Shown one piece after another: positions 42,203 through 51,531 of a stretch of DNA of 64,000 nucleotides. The DNA is from Delftia tsuruhatensis (GTDB lineage Bacteria > Pseudomonadota > Gammaproteobacteria > Burkholderiales > Burkholderiaceae_C). Location of the stretch: NCBI RefSeq assembly GCF_903815225.1, contig NZ_LR813084.1:2646501-2710500 (forward strand), given 5' to 3'. A program made the translations under genes and the position numbers. Each line of letters starts with the position of its first letter. Positions within the stretch are counted from its first letter, which is position 1. Below the pieces are notes generated by a model. It saw nothing but the letters and a program-made list of their open reading frames with translations. It was not told the DNA's origin and did no database searches.

Positions 42203-43247
42203 TACCCTGCGGGTGCAGACCGGCGTCTTCAAGATCCTGTGCAATCGCTCGGCGCTGCCGGTGCCGGTGGTCGCTGCGATACGCGACGTCCAGGTGACCA
42301 GCGAGATCAATGTGCCGTCGATGTTCAGCTTCACGCTGAGCGCGCAATCCGAGCAGGGCGCCTGGCAGAACGTCAACCTCGATACCTTCAAGCCCGGCGA
42401 CGAGGTCAGCCTGTTCCTCGGCCTGGATACCGCGCAGGAGCTGATCACCGGCAACATCACGGCGGTCGAGCCGAGTTTCGCCGAGTACTCGACGGTGACG
42501 ATCCGCGGCTTCGACCGCATGTACCGGCTGCGCTTCGGCACCCATACCCGCACCTTCGAGAACCTCAGCGAAGGCGAGATCGCCAGCCAGGTCGCCCGTT
42601 CGTGCGGCCTGGCGCTGGAGGTGCAGGGCCAGGCCGGGAAGATCAACGACTGGGTGCTGCAGAACAACCAGACCAATGACGCCTTTCTGCGCCAGCGCAG
42701 CCAACTGATCGACCATGAGCTGGTGATGCGGGGCACGACGCTGGTGCTGCGGCCCTCGGCCCGGGGCGAGAGTCCGGTGCGTACGCTCAACTACCCCAGG
42801 GACCTGAGCCAGGTCTCGCTGAACCTGCGGGTGCCGACCGAAGGCGAGGAGGTCCAGGTCACCGGCTACGACCTCGAGACCAACCAGTACATCACGGCGA
42901 CGGCCTCCTCGGGCAGCCCGTCCGACCGGATGGGCGGCAGCCGCACCGGCTACCAGGAGGCTGGCGACTTTCCCGATTCGGCGATCGCCATCGAGCGGCC
43001 GGACATCGCCACCGTCGAGGCGCTGCAGGAAGTCGCCGAGGCCCAGTACCAGCGCAACCTGAGCCGCTTCATCGAGGGCAGCGCCAGCCTCCAGGGCGAC
43101 CCGCACCTGGTGGCCGGGATCAACATCCGGCTGACCGGCGTGTCCAGCCGCTTCAACGGCACCTACTACATCACGCAGGCGACGCACCGCTACGACGACA
43201 TGGCGGGTTACAGCACCGAAATCAAATTGCAAAGGACCGGCGTATGA
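42189..43247 (+). CDS. Spike hub protein, gpD/VgrG N-terminal part (Pvc8-like)
   Basis: A 352-residue late control protein D-type hub (gp27-like). It contains VPVPVVAAIRDVQVTSEINVPSMFSF, GDEVSLFLGLDTAQELITGNITAVEP and YSTVTIRGFDRMYRLRFGTHTRTF. The C-terminal part (GTYYITQATHRYDDMAGYSTEIKLQRTGV) is also conserved. It forms a trimeric hub under the tube. The OB-fold and spike are on the next gene, so VgrG function is split in two. It overlaps both neighbours. Confidence 0.87.
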   Translation: MATTNTLRVQTGVFKILCNRSALPVPVVAAIRDVQVTSEINVPSMFSFTLSAQSEQGAWQNVNLDTFKPGDEVSLFLGLDTAQELITGNITAVEPSFAEYSTVTIRGFDRMYRLRFGTHTRTFENLSEGEIASQVARSCGLALEVQGQAGKINDWVLQNNQTNDAFLRQRSQLIDHELVMRGTTLVLRPSARGESPVRTLNYPRDLSQVSLNLRVPTEGEEVQVTGYDLETNQYITATASSGSPSDRMGGSRTGYQEAGDFPDSAIAIERPDIATVEALQEVAEAQYQRNLSRFIEGSASLQGDPHLVAGINIRLTGVSSRFNGTYYITQATHRYDDMAGYSTEIKLQRTGV

Positions 43248-43876
43248 GCCCACCGACCCAGGACCCCGCGGGAGATGTCCCCGCCAGCCTCGCGCCAGGC
43301 GTCACGCTGGGCGCGGTCAGCAACACCGAGGACCCCAAGGGGCTGGGCCGAGTCAGGCTCAGGCTCAAGCTCAAGGGCCGGGAGATCGAGACCGACTGGG
43401 CGCAGATCGCCAGCTTCATGGCCGGTCCGGACTGCGGCGGCTTTTTCCTGCCGCAGCCCGGCGATACCGCCCTGGTCGCCTTTGCGGACGGTGATCCCAG
43501 CCAGCCCTATGTCGTGGGCTTTCTCTGGAACGGCGCACAAAAGCCCCCGGTGCCGCAGAACCAGCAGCAGGACATCCGGGTGATCCGGACCCGGCAGGGC
43601 AAGACCGTGCGCATCGACGATTCGCCGCAGGGCGGGATCAGCATCGTTGACGAAAAAGGCAATGAAGTGCTGATCGACAGCGCTGGCAACCGCATCGCCA
43701 TCACCAGCAAGGGGGATCTGTCCATCACCGCCACGGGCCAGCTGACGATGGAGGCGGCGGGGGTGACCCTCAAGAACACCGCAGGCAGCGTGAAGGCGCA
43801 GCTCACGGCCGAATCCATGCAGCTGCAAGGTGGCATGAACATGAAGCTGCAGGCGTCCATGATCGATCTGAACTGA
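43244..43876 (+). CDS. Baseplate spike protein, gpV/gp5 OB-fold (Pvc8 C-terminal part)
   Basis: A 210-residue protein with an OB-fold (VTLGAVSNTEDPKGLGRVRLRLK, FFLPQPGDTALVAFADGDPSQPYVVGFLWNG) followed by a beta-helical spike with repeats such as GNEVLIDSAGNRIAITSKGDLSI. It should trimerise into the membrane-piercing needle below the gpD hub. It overlaps the hub gene stop and precedes the PAAR gene that caps the tip. Confidence 0.87.
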   Translation: MSPPTQDPAGDVPASLAPGVTLGAVSNTEDPKGLGRVRLRLKLKGREIETDWAQIASFMAGPDCGGFFLPQPGDTALVAFADGDPSQPYVVGFLWNGAQKPPVPQNQQQDIRVIRTRQGKTVRIDDSPQGGISIVDEKGNEVLIDSAGNRIAITSKGDLSITATGQLTMEAAGVTLKNTAGSVKAQLTAESMQLQGGMNMKLQASMIDLN

Positions 43877-43939
43877 GCGCGCAGCCGCGCCCGCATCCCC
43901 CGGCAAGAGCCCGGCCACAAACCCAGGAAAGCCCACACC

Positions 43940-44353
43940 ATGCCCCAGCCCGCCGCCAGATTCGGTGACTCCATCGTCAACGCCGCCGACATCCATGTCG
44001 TGCTGGTTCCCAGTCCGGGAGGCCCGGTACCGACGCCGCAGCCGTTCCCGTTCAACGGCCGGATTTCCATGAACACCAGCCTGAACGTCCGCATCAACGG
44101 CCGCCCGGCAGCGACCGTGGGGTCCATGGCCAGCAACGTGCCGCCGCACATACCGGCCTCCGGCACCTTTCAGGTTCCGCCGACCAACCTGGGCCGCGTG
44201 GTCATGGGCAGCATGCGCGTGCGGATCAACGCCAGGGCGGCGGCACGGGCCGGTGACTTCTGCGAGACCTGCCACGACGTGCCACCGGCCGGTCCGCAGG
44301 CGCCTTCGCCGGTGGTGGTCGTTCCCGGCCTGTCCAACGTGTTGATCGGATAG
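43940..44353 (+). CDS. PAAR-domain spike tip protein (Pvc10-like)
   Basis: A 137-residue PAAR-like protein (ARFGDSIVNAADIHVVLVPSPGGPVPTPQPFPFNGRISMN, RINGRPAATVGSMASNVPPHIPASG). PAAR cones sharpen the tip of the spike and bind a metal ion; candidate ligands are the Cys pair in FCETCHD and the His in PPHI. No toxin domain is fused to it. It follows the spike gene by 63 bases. Confidence 0.85.
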   Translation: MPQPAARFGDSIVNAADIHVVLVPSPGGPVPTPQPFPFNGRISMNTSLNVRINGRPAATVGSMASNVPPHIPASGTFQVPPTNLGRVVMGSMRVRINARAAARAGDFCETCHDVPPAGPQAPSPVVVVPGLSNVLIG

Positions 44354-44377
44354 TGCATAGCACGCTCTAGGCCACCC

Positions 44378-44767
44378 ATGGACGCGAACGCCGACTTCCT
44401 GGGCCAGGGCTGGTCGTTTCCGATCCAGCCGCAGGGCGGGCGCATCCTGCTGGCGGCCGGCGCCGCCGACATCCGGCAGGCGATCTTGCTGATTCTGCAG
44501 ACGGCTCCCGGCGAGCGGGTGATGCTGCCCGGGTTCGGCTGCCGCATCAACGAGCTGGTCTTCGCCGCCGGCAACGCGTCGACGGCCAGCCTGGCCCAGC
44601 TGTATGTCCGGCTGGCGCTGGAGCGGTGGGAGCCGCGCATCCAGGTGACCACGGTCGATGTCGTGGTCAGTGGCGAGCAGCGCAACTGCCTGCAGGTGAC
44701 GGTGCACTACCTGATCCGCGACCGCAACCAGCCCGACAACCTCGTCTATCCCTTCTTTCTCAAATGA
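44378..44767 (+). CDS. Baseplate wedge protein gp25-like (Pvc9-like)
   Basis: A 129-residue gp25/lysozyme-family baseplate protein, the most conserved wedge component of contractile tails. ADIRQAILLILQTAPGERVMLPGFGCRINELVF contains the EPR-like core region (APGERVMLP), and VQVTTVDVVVSG-type strands follow. It starts sheath assembly at the baseplate. It overlaps the start region of the next small gene (ATGA at 44764), though that gene's better start is 44788. Confidence 0.88.
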   Translation: MDANADFLGQGWSFPIQPQGGRILLAAGAADIRQAILLILQTAPGERVMLPGFGCRINELVFAAGNASTASLAQLYVRLALERWEPRIQVTTVDVVVSGEQRNCLQVTVHYLIRDRNQPDNLVYPFFLK

Positions 44768-44787
44768 ACCCCTCAGGAGTACCCCCC

Positions 44788-45027
44788 ATGGAACCCGATT
44801 TTTCCCGGCGCGTGGCCGACCGCATCGCCATGCTGCGCCAGGAGCACCAGGCCGGCGAGGAACAGTTGAGGGCGCTGGAAAACCGCCAGCGCGATCTGCG
44901 CAACACGCTGCTGCGCATCAGCGGCGCCATCCAGGCGCTGGAGGAAATGCTGGAGGACGCCCGGCCCAACGCGGCTGCGGCCATCGCCGCCGCCGCCGAT
45001 GGGGCGGCCGACAGCCCGCGCGCCTGA
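44788..45027 (+). CDS. Small coiled-coil protein of the eCIS operon
   Basis: A 79-residue, highly helical protein (RIAMLRQEHQAGEEQLRALENRQRDLRNTLLRISGAIQALEEML) ending in an Ala-rich tail. The ATG at 44788 is preferred because CAGGAG lies nine bases before it; the frame also has an ATG at 44764 overlapping the gp25 stop. It sits between the gp25 and baseplate-J genes. A chaperone or a small baseplate linker are possible roles; no family is recognised. Confidence 0.6.
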   Translation: MEPDFSRRVADRIAMLRQEHQAGEEQLRALENRQRDLRNTLLRISGAIQALEEMLEDARPNAAAAIAAAADGAADSPRA

Positions 45028-45061
45028 ACGGGGCGCGGCCATCCCCGACAGACCCCGCACC

Positions 45062-48000
45062 ATGCCGTCCCCCACGCTTGACAGCCGCAGCGCCGACGAC
45101 TTCTTCCAGCAGGCCCTGGCGCTGGCGGCCGCGTATTGCCCGGGGTGGGCGTCGTACTGGCCGCACCATCCCCCGACCGCCGCCGACATCGGGCAGGACG
45201 TCGGACTGGTGCTGCTGCAACTGTTCTCGCAGCTGGCGCGCTATACCGCCGACATCGAAAACGAGATGCCGGTGCAGCGCCGGCTGGCTTTCTACCAGTT
45301 CCTGAACCTGCAGCTGCGGCCGCCCTTGCCCGCGGTGGCACCGCTGCAGTTCGTGCTCAAGGCCGCGCGGCCGCCGCGGCTGGTGCCCCGGGGCACGGCG
45401 GTGGTGGTGCCGCAGGCGCAGGCCCTGCGCTTCCAGACCGACGACGATCTGCTGGTGGTGCCGGCGCGGATGAGCGCGGCGATGGCGCTGATCCCCACGC
45501 AGGATGCCTTCATCGAGGCGCTGCCGGTGTTCGGCAGCGGCGCAGCGGTGTCGCTGTTCGTCACCCAGGGGGAGGCGGTAGCCCGGGACGGCGTGGCGCA
45601 GAGGCCGCTGGGGCACTGGTTCCTGATCGGTGATCCGTCGCTGTTCAAGCCGGATGACTCGCTGCAGGACATCACCATCGATCTGGTCGGCCGGCAACTG
45701 TATCCGCAATACTTCGGCCAGTGGGCCGATGGCGCGCTGGCGCCGCTGGCCGCCCAGCTGATTCCGACGGAGGATGCGCTGGGGCTGCGCATCGTGCTGG
45801 CCCAGGCGCCTGCGGCCGGGCCGCGCACGGTGGGCGAGCTGCAGGCCCAGCTGTGCGCCGCCGACGGGCTGCCGGCGCAGGCCGTGGACGGTGTGCCACC
45901 GCAGGGCCCGCAGGACTACTGGCTGCTGGTCAAGCCCAGCCCGCAGGTCAAGGTGCTGGCGGCGCTGGAGCAGCAGCTGCCGGTGATCACCGGCCTGCAG
46001 TGCACCTTCCGTGGCAAGCGCATCCTGCCCCAGCAGGGCGCCAGCAACACCCTGCTGCTCGATCTGCCCAACGGCGCCTACCCCTTCGGGCAGACGCCAC
46101 AGCAGGACGATGCCTTCTATATCCGCAGCGACCCGGTGTTCACCAAGACGGGGGCCAGGCTCGTGCTCTCGTTCCAGCTGGTCGATGTGGAGATCGACTA
46201 TCCGGTGGCACTGGCATGGCAGTTCTGGGACGGTGTGCAGTGGCAGTCCATGAACCAGACGCCGGACCAGCTCGGCCGCTACCAGTTCGAAGACACGACC
46301 CACAGCCTGCAGTACAACAGCCCGGACGGTGCGACCATCATCAGCTTCCTGTGCCCGCCGATGAGCGCGACCACGGTGGCGGGCATCAAGGGCTACTGGC
46401 TGCGGGCGACGATTGCCAGCGGCAGCTACGGCCGGCCTGGCGGCTTCAAGGCCGAGGGCGTCGATCTCGCCATCGGCCAGCTTCCGGACGACATCCTGCT
46501 GCCGCCGCAAAGAGCGCGGGTCAGCCGCTTCCTCAACGATGTGGCCGGCGTCAACTTCAGCTACCGGTTCGACGCCAGCCAGCACGCGCCACCGTTCATC
46601 CGGTCACTGCACCTGACCTACAGCTACTCGGCCAGACCCGGCAGCTTCTGGTCATACAACGCCTTCACGCTCAGCCGTTTCCTGTTCAGCCCGTTCAAGC
46701 CGCTGGACGATGTCTTTGCCACCTTCTGCTTCGCGTTCGCGCCTGGCGATTTCGGCCGCTTCACCGTCGGTGGCAAGCTGACGCTGTATTTCCACCTGGC
46801 CGAGGAAACCGTCGCCCCCGCCGCCGTCCTGTCCTGGCAGTGGCACGATGGCCAGGCTTGGCAACCGCTCGCGGTCGACGATGGCAGCCATGGGCTGAGC
46901 CGCTGCGGCGTCGTCAGCTTCACCGTGCCGGCGGCGATGCCGGCCAGCACGGTGTTTTCACAGACGGCGTACTGGTTCCGCGTCAGCGCGCCGCGCATCA
47001 CCGGGACCGTCCGTGTCCACGGCATCTATCCGAACACCGTGCCCGGCCGCAACCTCACCACCGTGGTGGACGAGGTGCTGGGCGCCAGCAATGCGCAGCC
47101 CGACCAGACCTTCCTGCTGAAATCGACACCGGTGGCCGCGGGCCTGGACCTGCAGGTGATCGAGCCCGTGGGCCTGGAGCCGCCGCCGTCGCAACGGGCG
47201 CAGCAGTTCGAGGCCATGTCGGCGGCCGGCGCCAGCGCCACCGCCGGGCGTGGCGCGGCGGGCGCGAGGACGATGCTGGAGCGCAGCGTCGCTGCCCTGG
47301 CTTCCAGCCCGCCCCGGCTGGCGGCCCGGGCAGGCGCTGCGGCGATGGCGGCGGGCACCACCGCCGATGAGGCCCAGGCGGGCCATGGCCTGGCCAGCCA
47401 TGGACTGGTCAGCGGCAGCGATGCCGACCTCGATGGTGATCTCGACGGCACGCGGCCTGCCGGCGACGACACCGTCTACCGCCGCTGGCGGCAGGTCGAG
47501 AGCTTTGCCTTCAGCGGCCCCTCCGACCGGGTCTATACGCTGGACTACCAGAGCGGCCGGGTCACCTTCGGCAACGGCCGCAACGGGCTGATTCCACCCG
47601 CAGGCCACAACAACATCGTGGCCGCGCGCTATGACGCGACGCAGGGGCTGGCCGGCAACGTCCCGGCCTGGCAATTGACGTTGCTGCGCACCGGCATGGC
47701 CGACCTGGAGCAGGTCACCAATCCGGCAGCGGCGCTGGGCGGGGTCGGTGGCGACACGGTGGCCGACCTGGATGGCTTCGGTCCGCGCCTGGCCAAGGCG
47801 GCGGGCCGGGCCGTCCAGCTGGCCGATCTGGGCACGCTCGCGGCGGCGGCCGATCAGCGGGTCGCCAAGGCGCGGGCGTTCGAGGTGTCGGCTCCAGCGG
47901 GCACCGGCCCACGGATCGTGATTGCCGTGCTGGCCCTGGCGGCCGATCCACGGCCCGGCACCTCGCCGGCCCTGCGCCAGCGCGTCGCCGATGGCGTGAA

Positions 48001-48397
48001 ACGGCGCTGCCTGGCGCCCCTGGCATCGCGGATCGAGGTCCTGCCGCCTGACTTCGTCGCCTTGGACATCAGCGCCCAGGTCGCGATCGACGCCGCGCAG
48101 GACCAGGTACTGGCGGCGCAGCAAGCGCTGGCCACGGCGCTGGCCGGATTCCTGCAGCCGGTGTTCGGCGGCCTGCTGGGTGCCGGCTGGGATTTCGGCG
48201 AGACCGTCACCGCCAGTGCCGTCAGCCAGTTCCTGCAACGCCAGCCCGGCGTGCTGGCCGTGCTCGCGGTCAGCCTCAACGGGGTGCAGGGGGGCCAGCT
48301 CGCGCTGGCGGCGGGCCAGTTGCCGGTGGCCGGAGTGATGGCGGTGCTGGCCTACGCCCATGGCGGCTCTGCCGGGGAGGCGCGCGGTGTCGTTTGA
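45062..48397 (+). CDS. Large baseplate J-like protein (Pvc11-like)
   Basis: An 1111-residue baseplate assembly protein. The N-terminus (YWPHHPPTAADIGQDVGLVLLQLFSQLARYTADIENEMPVQRRLAFYQFL) and the C-terminal block (GNVPAWQLTLLRTGMADLEQVTNPAAALGGVGGDTVAD, then GRAVQLADLGTLA) are typical of the putative baseplate assembly family with a Baseplate_J core. A Gly/Ala-rich linker is found near residues 715-800. It forms the wedges that surround the spike and trigger contraction. It overlaps the second baseplate gene by about ten bases. Confidence 0.88.
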   Translation: MPSPTLDSRSADDFFQQALALAAAYCPGWASYWPHHPPTAADIGQDVGLVLLQLFSQLARYTADIENEMPVQRRLAFYQFLNLQLRPPLPAVAPLQFVLKAARPPRLVPRGTAVVVPQAQALRFQTDDDLLVVPARMSAAMALIPTQDAFIEALPVFGSGAAVSLFVTQGEAVARDGVAQRPLGHWFLIGDPSLFKPDDSLQDITIDLVGRQLYPQYFGQWADGALAPLAAQLIPTEDALGLRIVLAQAPAAGPRTVGELQAQLCAADGLPAQAVDGVPPQGPQDYWLLVKPSPQVKVLAALEQQLPVITGLQCTFRGKRILPQQGASNTLLLDLPNGAYPFGQTPQQDDAFYIRSDPVFTKTGARLVLSFQLVDVEIDYPVALAWQFWDGVQWQSMNQTPDQLGRYQFEDTTHSLQYNSPDGATIISFLCPPMSATTVAGIKGYWLRATIASGSYGRPGGFKAEGVDLAIGQLPDDILLPPQRARVSRFLNDVAGVNFSYRFDASQHAPPFIRSLHLTYSYSARPGSFWSYNAFTLSRFLFSPFKPLDDVFATFCFAFAPGDFGRFTVGGKLTLYFHLAEETVAPAAVLSWQWHDGQAWQPLAVDDGSHGLSRCGVVSFTVPAAMPASTVFSQTAYWFRVSAPRITGTVRVHGIYPNTVPGRNLTTVVDEVLGASNAQPDQTFLLKSTPVAAGLDLQVIEPVGLEPPPSQRAQQFEAMSAAGASATAGRGAAGARTMLERSVAALASSPPRLAARAGAAAMAAGTTADEAQAGHGLASHGLVSGSDADLDGDLDGTRPAGDDTVYRRWRQVESFAFSGPSDRVYTLDYQSGRVTFGNGRNGLIPPAGHNNIVAARYDATQGLAGNVPAWQLTLLRTGMADLEQVTNPAAALGGVGGDTVADLDGFGPRLAKAAGRAVQLADLGTLAAAADQRVAKARAFEVSAPAGTGPRIVIAVLALAADPRPGTSPALRQRVADGVKRRCLAPLASRIEVLPPDFVALDISAQVAIDAAQDQVLAAQQALATALAGFLQPVFGGLLGAGWDFGETVTASAVSQFLQRQPGVLAVLAVSLNGVQGGQLALAAGQLPVAGVMAVLAYAHGGSAGEARGVV

Positions 48398-49679
48398 ACT
48401 GCCCAAACTCGACCGCGTCGGCTACGAGCAGATGCTCGCCGACCTGATCCGGCGCATTCCCCAGCACACCCGGCTGTGGACCGATTTCAATGCCTCCGAT
48501 CCGGGCATCACGCTGCTGCAGCTGCTGTGCTGGATCGATGAGTCGCTGCTCTACCAGGCCAATGCGATCCCGCTGCAGACCCAGCAGAACTTCCTGCGCT
48601 GGGTGCTGGGGCTGGCCTTTGCCACCAACGAGACGGACTACAGCCGGGCGGCCGTGGACCAGCATGACCAGGCCTTCCTCGCCTTGAGGGCGGTGCTGGC
48701 CGCGGTCGAACAGGGCGCGCCACTGTCGGCGGCCGACCTGCAGCGTGCGGTCGTCAGCTATCTGCACCATCCCTACCTGGCCTTGTCGGCGCGCGCGGTC
48801 GAGGCGCTGGCGCGCGAGACCAACCTGGTCATCGCCGCGCAGGCGCAGCAGGCCGCCACCACCGTGATGTCCAGCCCGCCACCCGCTGCCTTGTACGTGC
48901 GCCGGGCGGCGGCCCGGGTCGCCGACCAGGCGACCACGGTCCACCTGCTCAGCAGCGCACAGTGGCAATACCGGCTTCCGCCGTATCCCAACCAGCAGCA
49001 ATACGCCAGTTCGGCGACGACGCGCCGCAAGCTGTTGCTGGCCGATCCGCAGGATGTGCGCGGGGCCGAGAGCACGCTGGTGCACCAGGTTCGCGACTAC
49101 CTCGGGCCCCGGGTCCTGGCCGGCAGCGCCGTCGACGTGCAGATGGCGCAGTGGACGGCCATCGATCTGTCGGTGCTCGTCCAGGTGGCGCCCGGCCTGC
49201 GGCTCGATGTGACCTTGACGGCGCTGACCGTGGCCTTGTTCCAGTATTTCCTCGTGGACCGGCTGGCGCCGCCCGCGGCCGCTGCCGCAGTCCGGGCCCG
49301 TGTCCAGGGCACTGCCGGCGCGGGCCTGGGTCCCGGCGCAGGCGATGTCGGCGGTGCGGGCGCTGGCGGCAACCTGAACGCAGCCGCCGCAGGGGCCCCA
49401 TTGCCGTTGCCCGAGGCAGCCTATGCCTGGCAATACGATGCCGCCCCGGACCTGGCGCAGATCGAGCAGTTGGTCCGTGCCGTGCCCGGGGTGACGGCGA
49501 TTGTCGACAGCTCGCTGCGCCATGCACCGACGATCGAGCTGGACAGGCTGGCGCAGCTGGGCGCCAACACCTTGCTGGCGTCGCTGCCGCCCGGCGCTCC
49601 GGCGCAGATCTACCGGGGCTGGCCGCGGCTGCGTTGCCTGGACGTCACCATCACCACCGCGGCGGGCCTGCCATCATGA
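48387..49679 (+). CDS. Second baseplate J-like protein (Pvc12-like)
   Basis: A 430-residue baseplate wedge protein. The start (FELPKLDRVGYEQMLADLIRRIPQHTRLWTDFNASDPGITLLQLLCWIDESLLYQ) is characteristic. A GTG at 48387 is chosen as start because GGGGAGG lies just before it; the in-frame ATG at 48360 has no such site. It has a long Gly/Ala-rich linker (residues about 310-355). It should pair with the larger wedge protein. Its stop overlaps the next gene (ATGA). Confidence 0.83.
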   Translation: MSFELPKLDRVGYEQMLADLIRRIPQHTRLWTDFNASDPGITLLQLLCWIDESLLYQANAIPLQTQQNFLRWVLGLAFATNETDYSRAAVDQHDQAFLALRAVLAAVEQGAPLSAADLQRAVVSYLHHPYLALSARAVEALARETNLVIAAQAQQAATTVMSSPPPAALYVRRAAARVADQATTVHLLSSAQWQYRLPPYPNQQQYASSATTRRKLLLADPQDVRGAESTLVHQVRDYLGPRVLAGSAVDVQMAQWTAIDLSVLVQVAPGLRLDVTLTALTVALFQYFLVDRLAPPAAAAAVRARVQGTAGAGLGPGAGDVGGAGAGGNLNAAAAGAPLPLPEAAYAWQYDAAPDLAQIEQLVRAVPGVTAIVDSSLRHAPTIELDRLAQLGANTLLASLPPGAPAQIYRGWPRLRCLDVTITTAAGLPS

Positions 49680-50671
49680 CCAGCGCACCGGCTCCCCGCA
49701 GCTACCTCCACTACCTGCCGGCCGTCTACAGCCAGCCGGGCAACGACTTCATCGGCGCCTACCTGCGGATCTTCCAGAAGCTGCTGACCGGCATCGACGA
49801 CGGCCTGCTCGATGGCCGCAAGGGCATCCAGGAACTGCTGGCGGCCGAAGTGATTGGCAACCTGTTCTACCCGCGCTTCAGCTTCCTGTTCGCCGGCCAG
49901 GGTCTGCCGGACACCCGCTTCATGCCGCCGATCTCCGGCGCGCCTGCGGCGACCGCCACGGCGCTGCTGAAACAGTTCAACAGCTACATCGGGCTGGAGG
50001 CGGGCCAGGATCCGCTGGCCGGCTACGTCGCCACCGGCGAGCAGGACACGGGCTGGCAGGCCGAATTCGAGGACTGGCTGAACAGCTTCCTGTGCTGGCT
50101 CGGCAGCTGGGTGGCGCTGGTGGTGGACCAGGGCTGGAGCATCGACAAGAAGCGCCAGGTCATCGCCGAAATCATCGCGCTCTACCGGCTGCGAGGCACG
50201 CCGCAGGGCTTGTCGATGCTGCTCAACCTGGTGTTCGACCTGCCACGGACCGTCGTCGGCTTCCACTATCCGCCGCCGGACGGCAACCGGGTCGCGCCAC
50301 CCGAGCAGGTCAACGGCCAGGTCCGTGTCACCGTCGCCAACCCCGATCCCCGGCCCATGGCCGTATCCGATCTGCCTGCCACGGCCTTCATCGTCCAGGA
50401 CCGCAGCAGTCCCGCGTATCCGCGGGTCAGCGGCTACGCACCCTGGCTTTTCCAGGTGACGATCACGTTGCCGAATGCCGGCGACCCCGACTTCATCCTG
50501 ACGGCCTCGACCGTCCAGACCGTGTTGCAGCTGGCCGACCGGATCCGCCTGTTGCTGGAGGATGTGCGGCCCGCGGCGACCCGCGCCGCCATCGCCATCG
50601 TTCCCGCCATGCAGCTGCAGCCCCAGGGGCGGGCGACGCAGCTGGGCATCAACACGCTGCTGGGGTCCTGA
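49676..50671 (+). CDS. Phage tail protein I-like (TIGR02242-type)
   Basis: A 331-residue tail protein of the P2 gpI-like type found in phage-tail-like particles. It contains YLHYLPAVYS, DFIGAYLRIFQKLLTGIDDGLLDGRKGI, and IAEIIALYRLRGTPQGLSMLLNLVF. It probably forms the edge of the baseplate where fibres attach. It is followed by two fibre-like genes, which supports this. Confidence 0.83.
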   Translation: MTSAPAPRSYLHYLPAVYSQPGNDFIGAYLRIFQKLLTGIDDGLLDGRKGIQELLAAEVIGNLFYPRFSFLFAGQGLPDTRFMPPISGAPAATATALLKQFNSYIGLEAGQDPLAGYVATGEQDTGWQAEFEDWLNSFLCWLGSWVALVVDQGWSIDKKRQVIAEIIALYRLRGTPQGLSMLLNLVFDLPRTVVGFHYPPPDGNRVAPPEQVNGQVRVTVANPDPRPMAVSDLPATAFIVQDRSSPAYPRVSGYAPWLFQVTITLPNAGDPDFILTASTVQTVLQLADRIRLLLEDVRPAATRAAIAIVPAMQLQPQGRATQLGINTLLGS

Positions 50672-50720
50672 CCGGTCATGAATTGCCTTGCATCAGCCAC
50701 CCGCACATGAAGGAACCTGC

Positions 50721-51518
50721 ATGACCACTCCCATCCCCTCGGACGTCGCCGTCCGGCTGAACTACCACGACGGCATGTTCCTGACCTCGGCGCTGATGGC
50801 GCAAGGCCAGAACTATTTCATCAACTGGATCACGCTGCAAAACCGCAACCTGTACACGGCCGGCGTGCTGTCGGGTCTGCAGCTGAGCGGACAGAACCAG
50901 ACGCTGACGGCCCAGCCCGGCTTTGCCATCGACGGCAATGGCAACTTCCTGGTCTTCCCGGGCAGCAGCAACAACACGCTGACCGTCGGTTCGGCGTCGC
51001 TCAACCCCTTCGGTGTCTATCTCCAGTATCCGCCACAGAACGCCGGCGCCAGCACGGACACGGTCAACACGGCGGCGGTACTGCAGACCGGCGATACCAC
51101 GGGCAACCCGAACTGGGGCGTGATCCTGGCCGAGGTCCACCTGGACGGCAGCGGCAGCATCACCTCGGTGACGGATCGCCGCGTGCCGGTCACGAGCAAG
51201 CTGCCCGCCGACCTGGGCGTTGGCAACGGTGCCAGCGTCGATCTGACCGCCTCCAAGCAGGGCGTCGCCCGCTTTGACCCCGGCACGCTGGCATCCGCCG
51301 GTGCCACGGCGACACAGACGATCCGGTACGTGGATGCCGGCGTCCAGGCCTTCGCCAGGGTGCCGAACATCTTCGTCAACGTCGCCGGTGCCGTGCCCTA
51401 TGCGACCGAAGTGACGGCCGTGGGCACCGCCAGCTTCAACCTCACCCTGACCGCCGTCCAGGCTGCGGCCGGGGACGACCCCATACAGGTCAACTGGCTT
51501 GCCGTCGTCGCCCCCTGA
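50721..51518 (+). CDS. Fibre-like protein, short
   Basis: A 265-residue protein with the N-terminal pattern NYHDGMFLTSALMAQGQNYFINWITLQNRNLYTAGVLSGLQ that also starts the next, much longer gene in diverged form (TDDFITEQNYNMAMLRNHNRSLHTYGIARGLE). The body is Gly/Ser/Thr/Val-rich with beta strands. This N-terminal pattern is seen in eCIS and phage-tail-like loci and is likely the particle-anchoring domain. AAGGAAC precedes the ATG. It is probably a short fibre or baseplate lateral protein. Confidence 0.65.
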   Translation: MTTPIPSDVAVRLNYHDGMFLTSALMAQGQNYFINWITLQNRNLYTAGVLSGLQLSGQNQTLTAQPGFAIDGNGNFLVFPGSSNNTLTVGSASLNPFGVYLQYPPQNAGASTDTVNTAAVLQTGDTTGNPNWGVILAEVHLDGSGSITSVTDRRVPVTSKLPADLGVGNGASVDLTASKQGVARFDPGTLASAGATATQTIRYVDAGVQAFARVPNIFVNVAGAVPYATEVTAVGTASFNLTLTAVQAAAGDDPIQVNWLAVVAP

Positions 51519-51531
51519 AAGGAACCTCGCC

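Noticed and set aside
39839..42790. Minus-strand open frame of 983 codons across the disordered eCIS gene
   Set aside because: The plus-strand frame has start overlaps, ribosome sites and a conserved helical end, and the flanking genes continue in the same direction. The minus frame crosses two clear genes.
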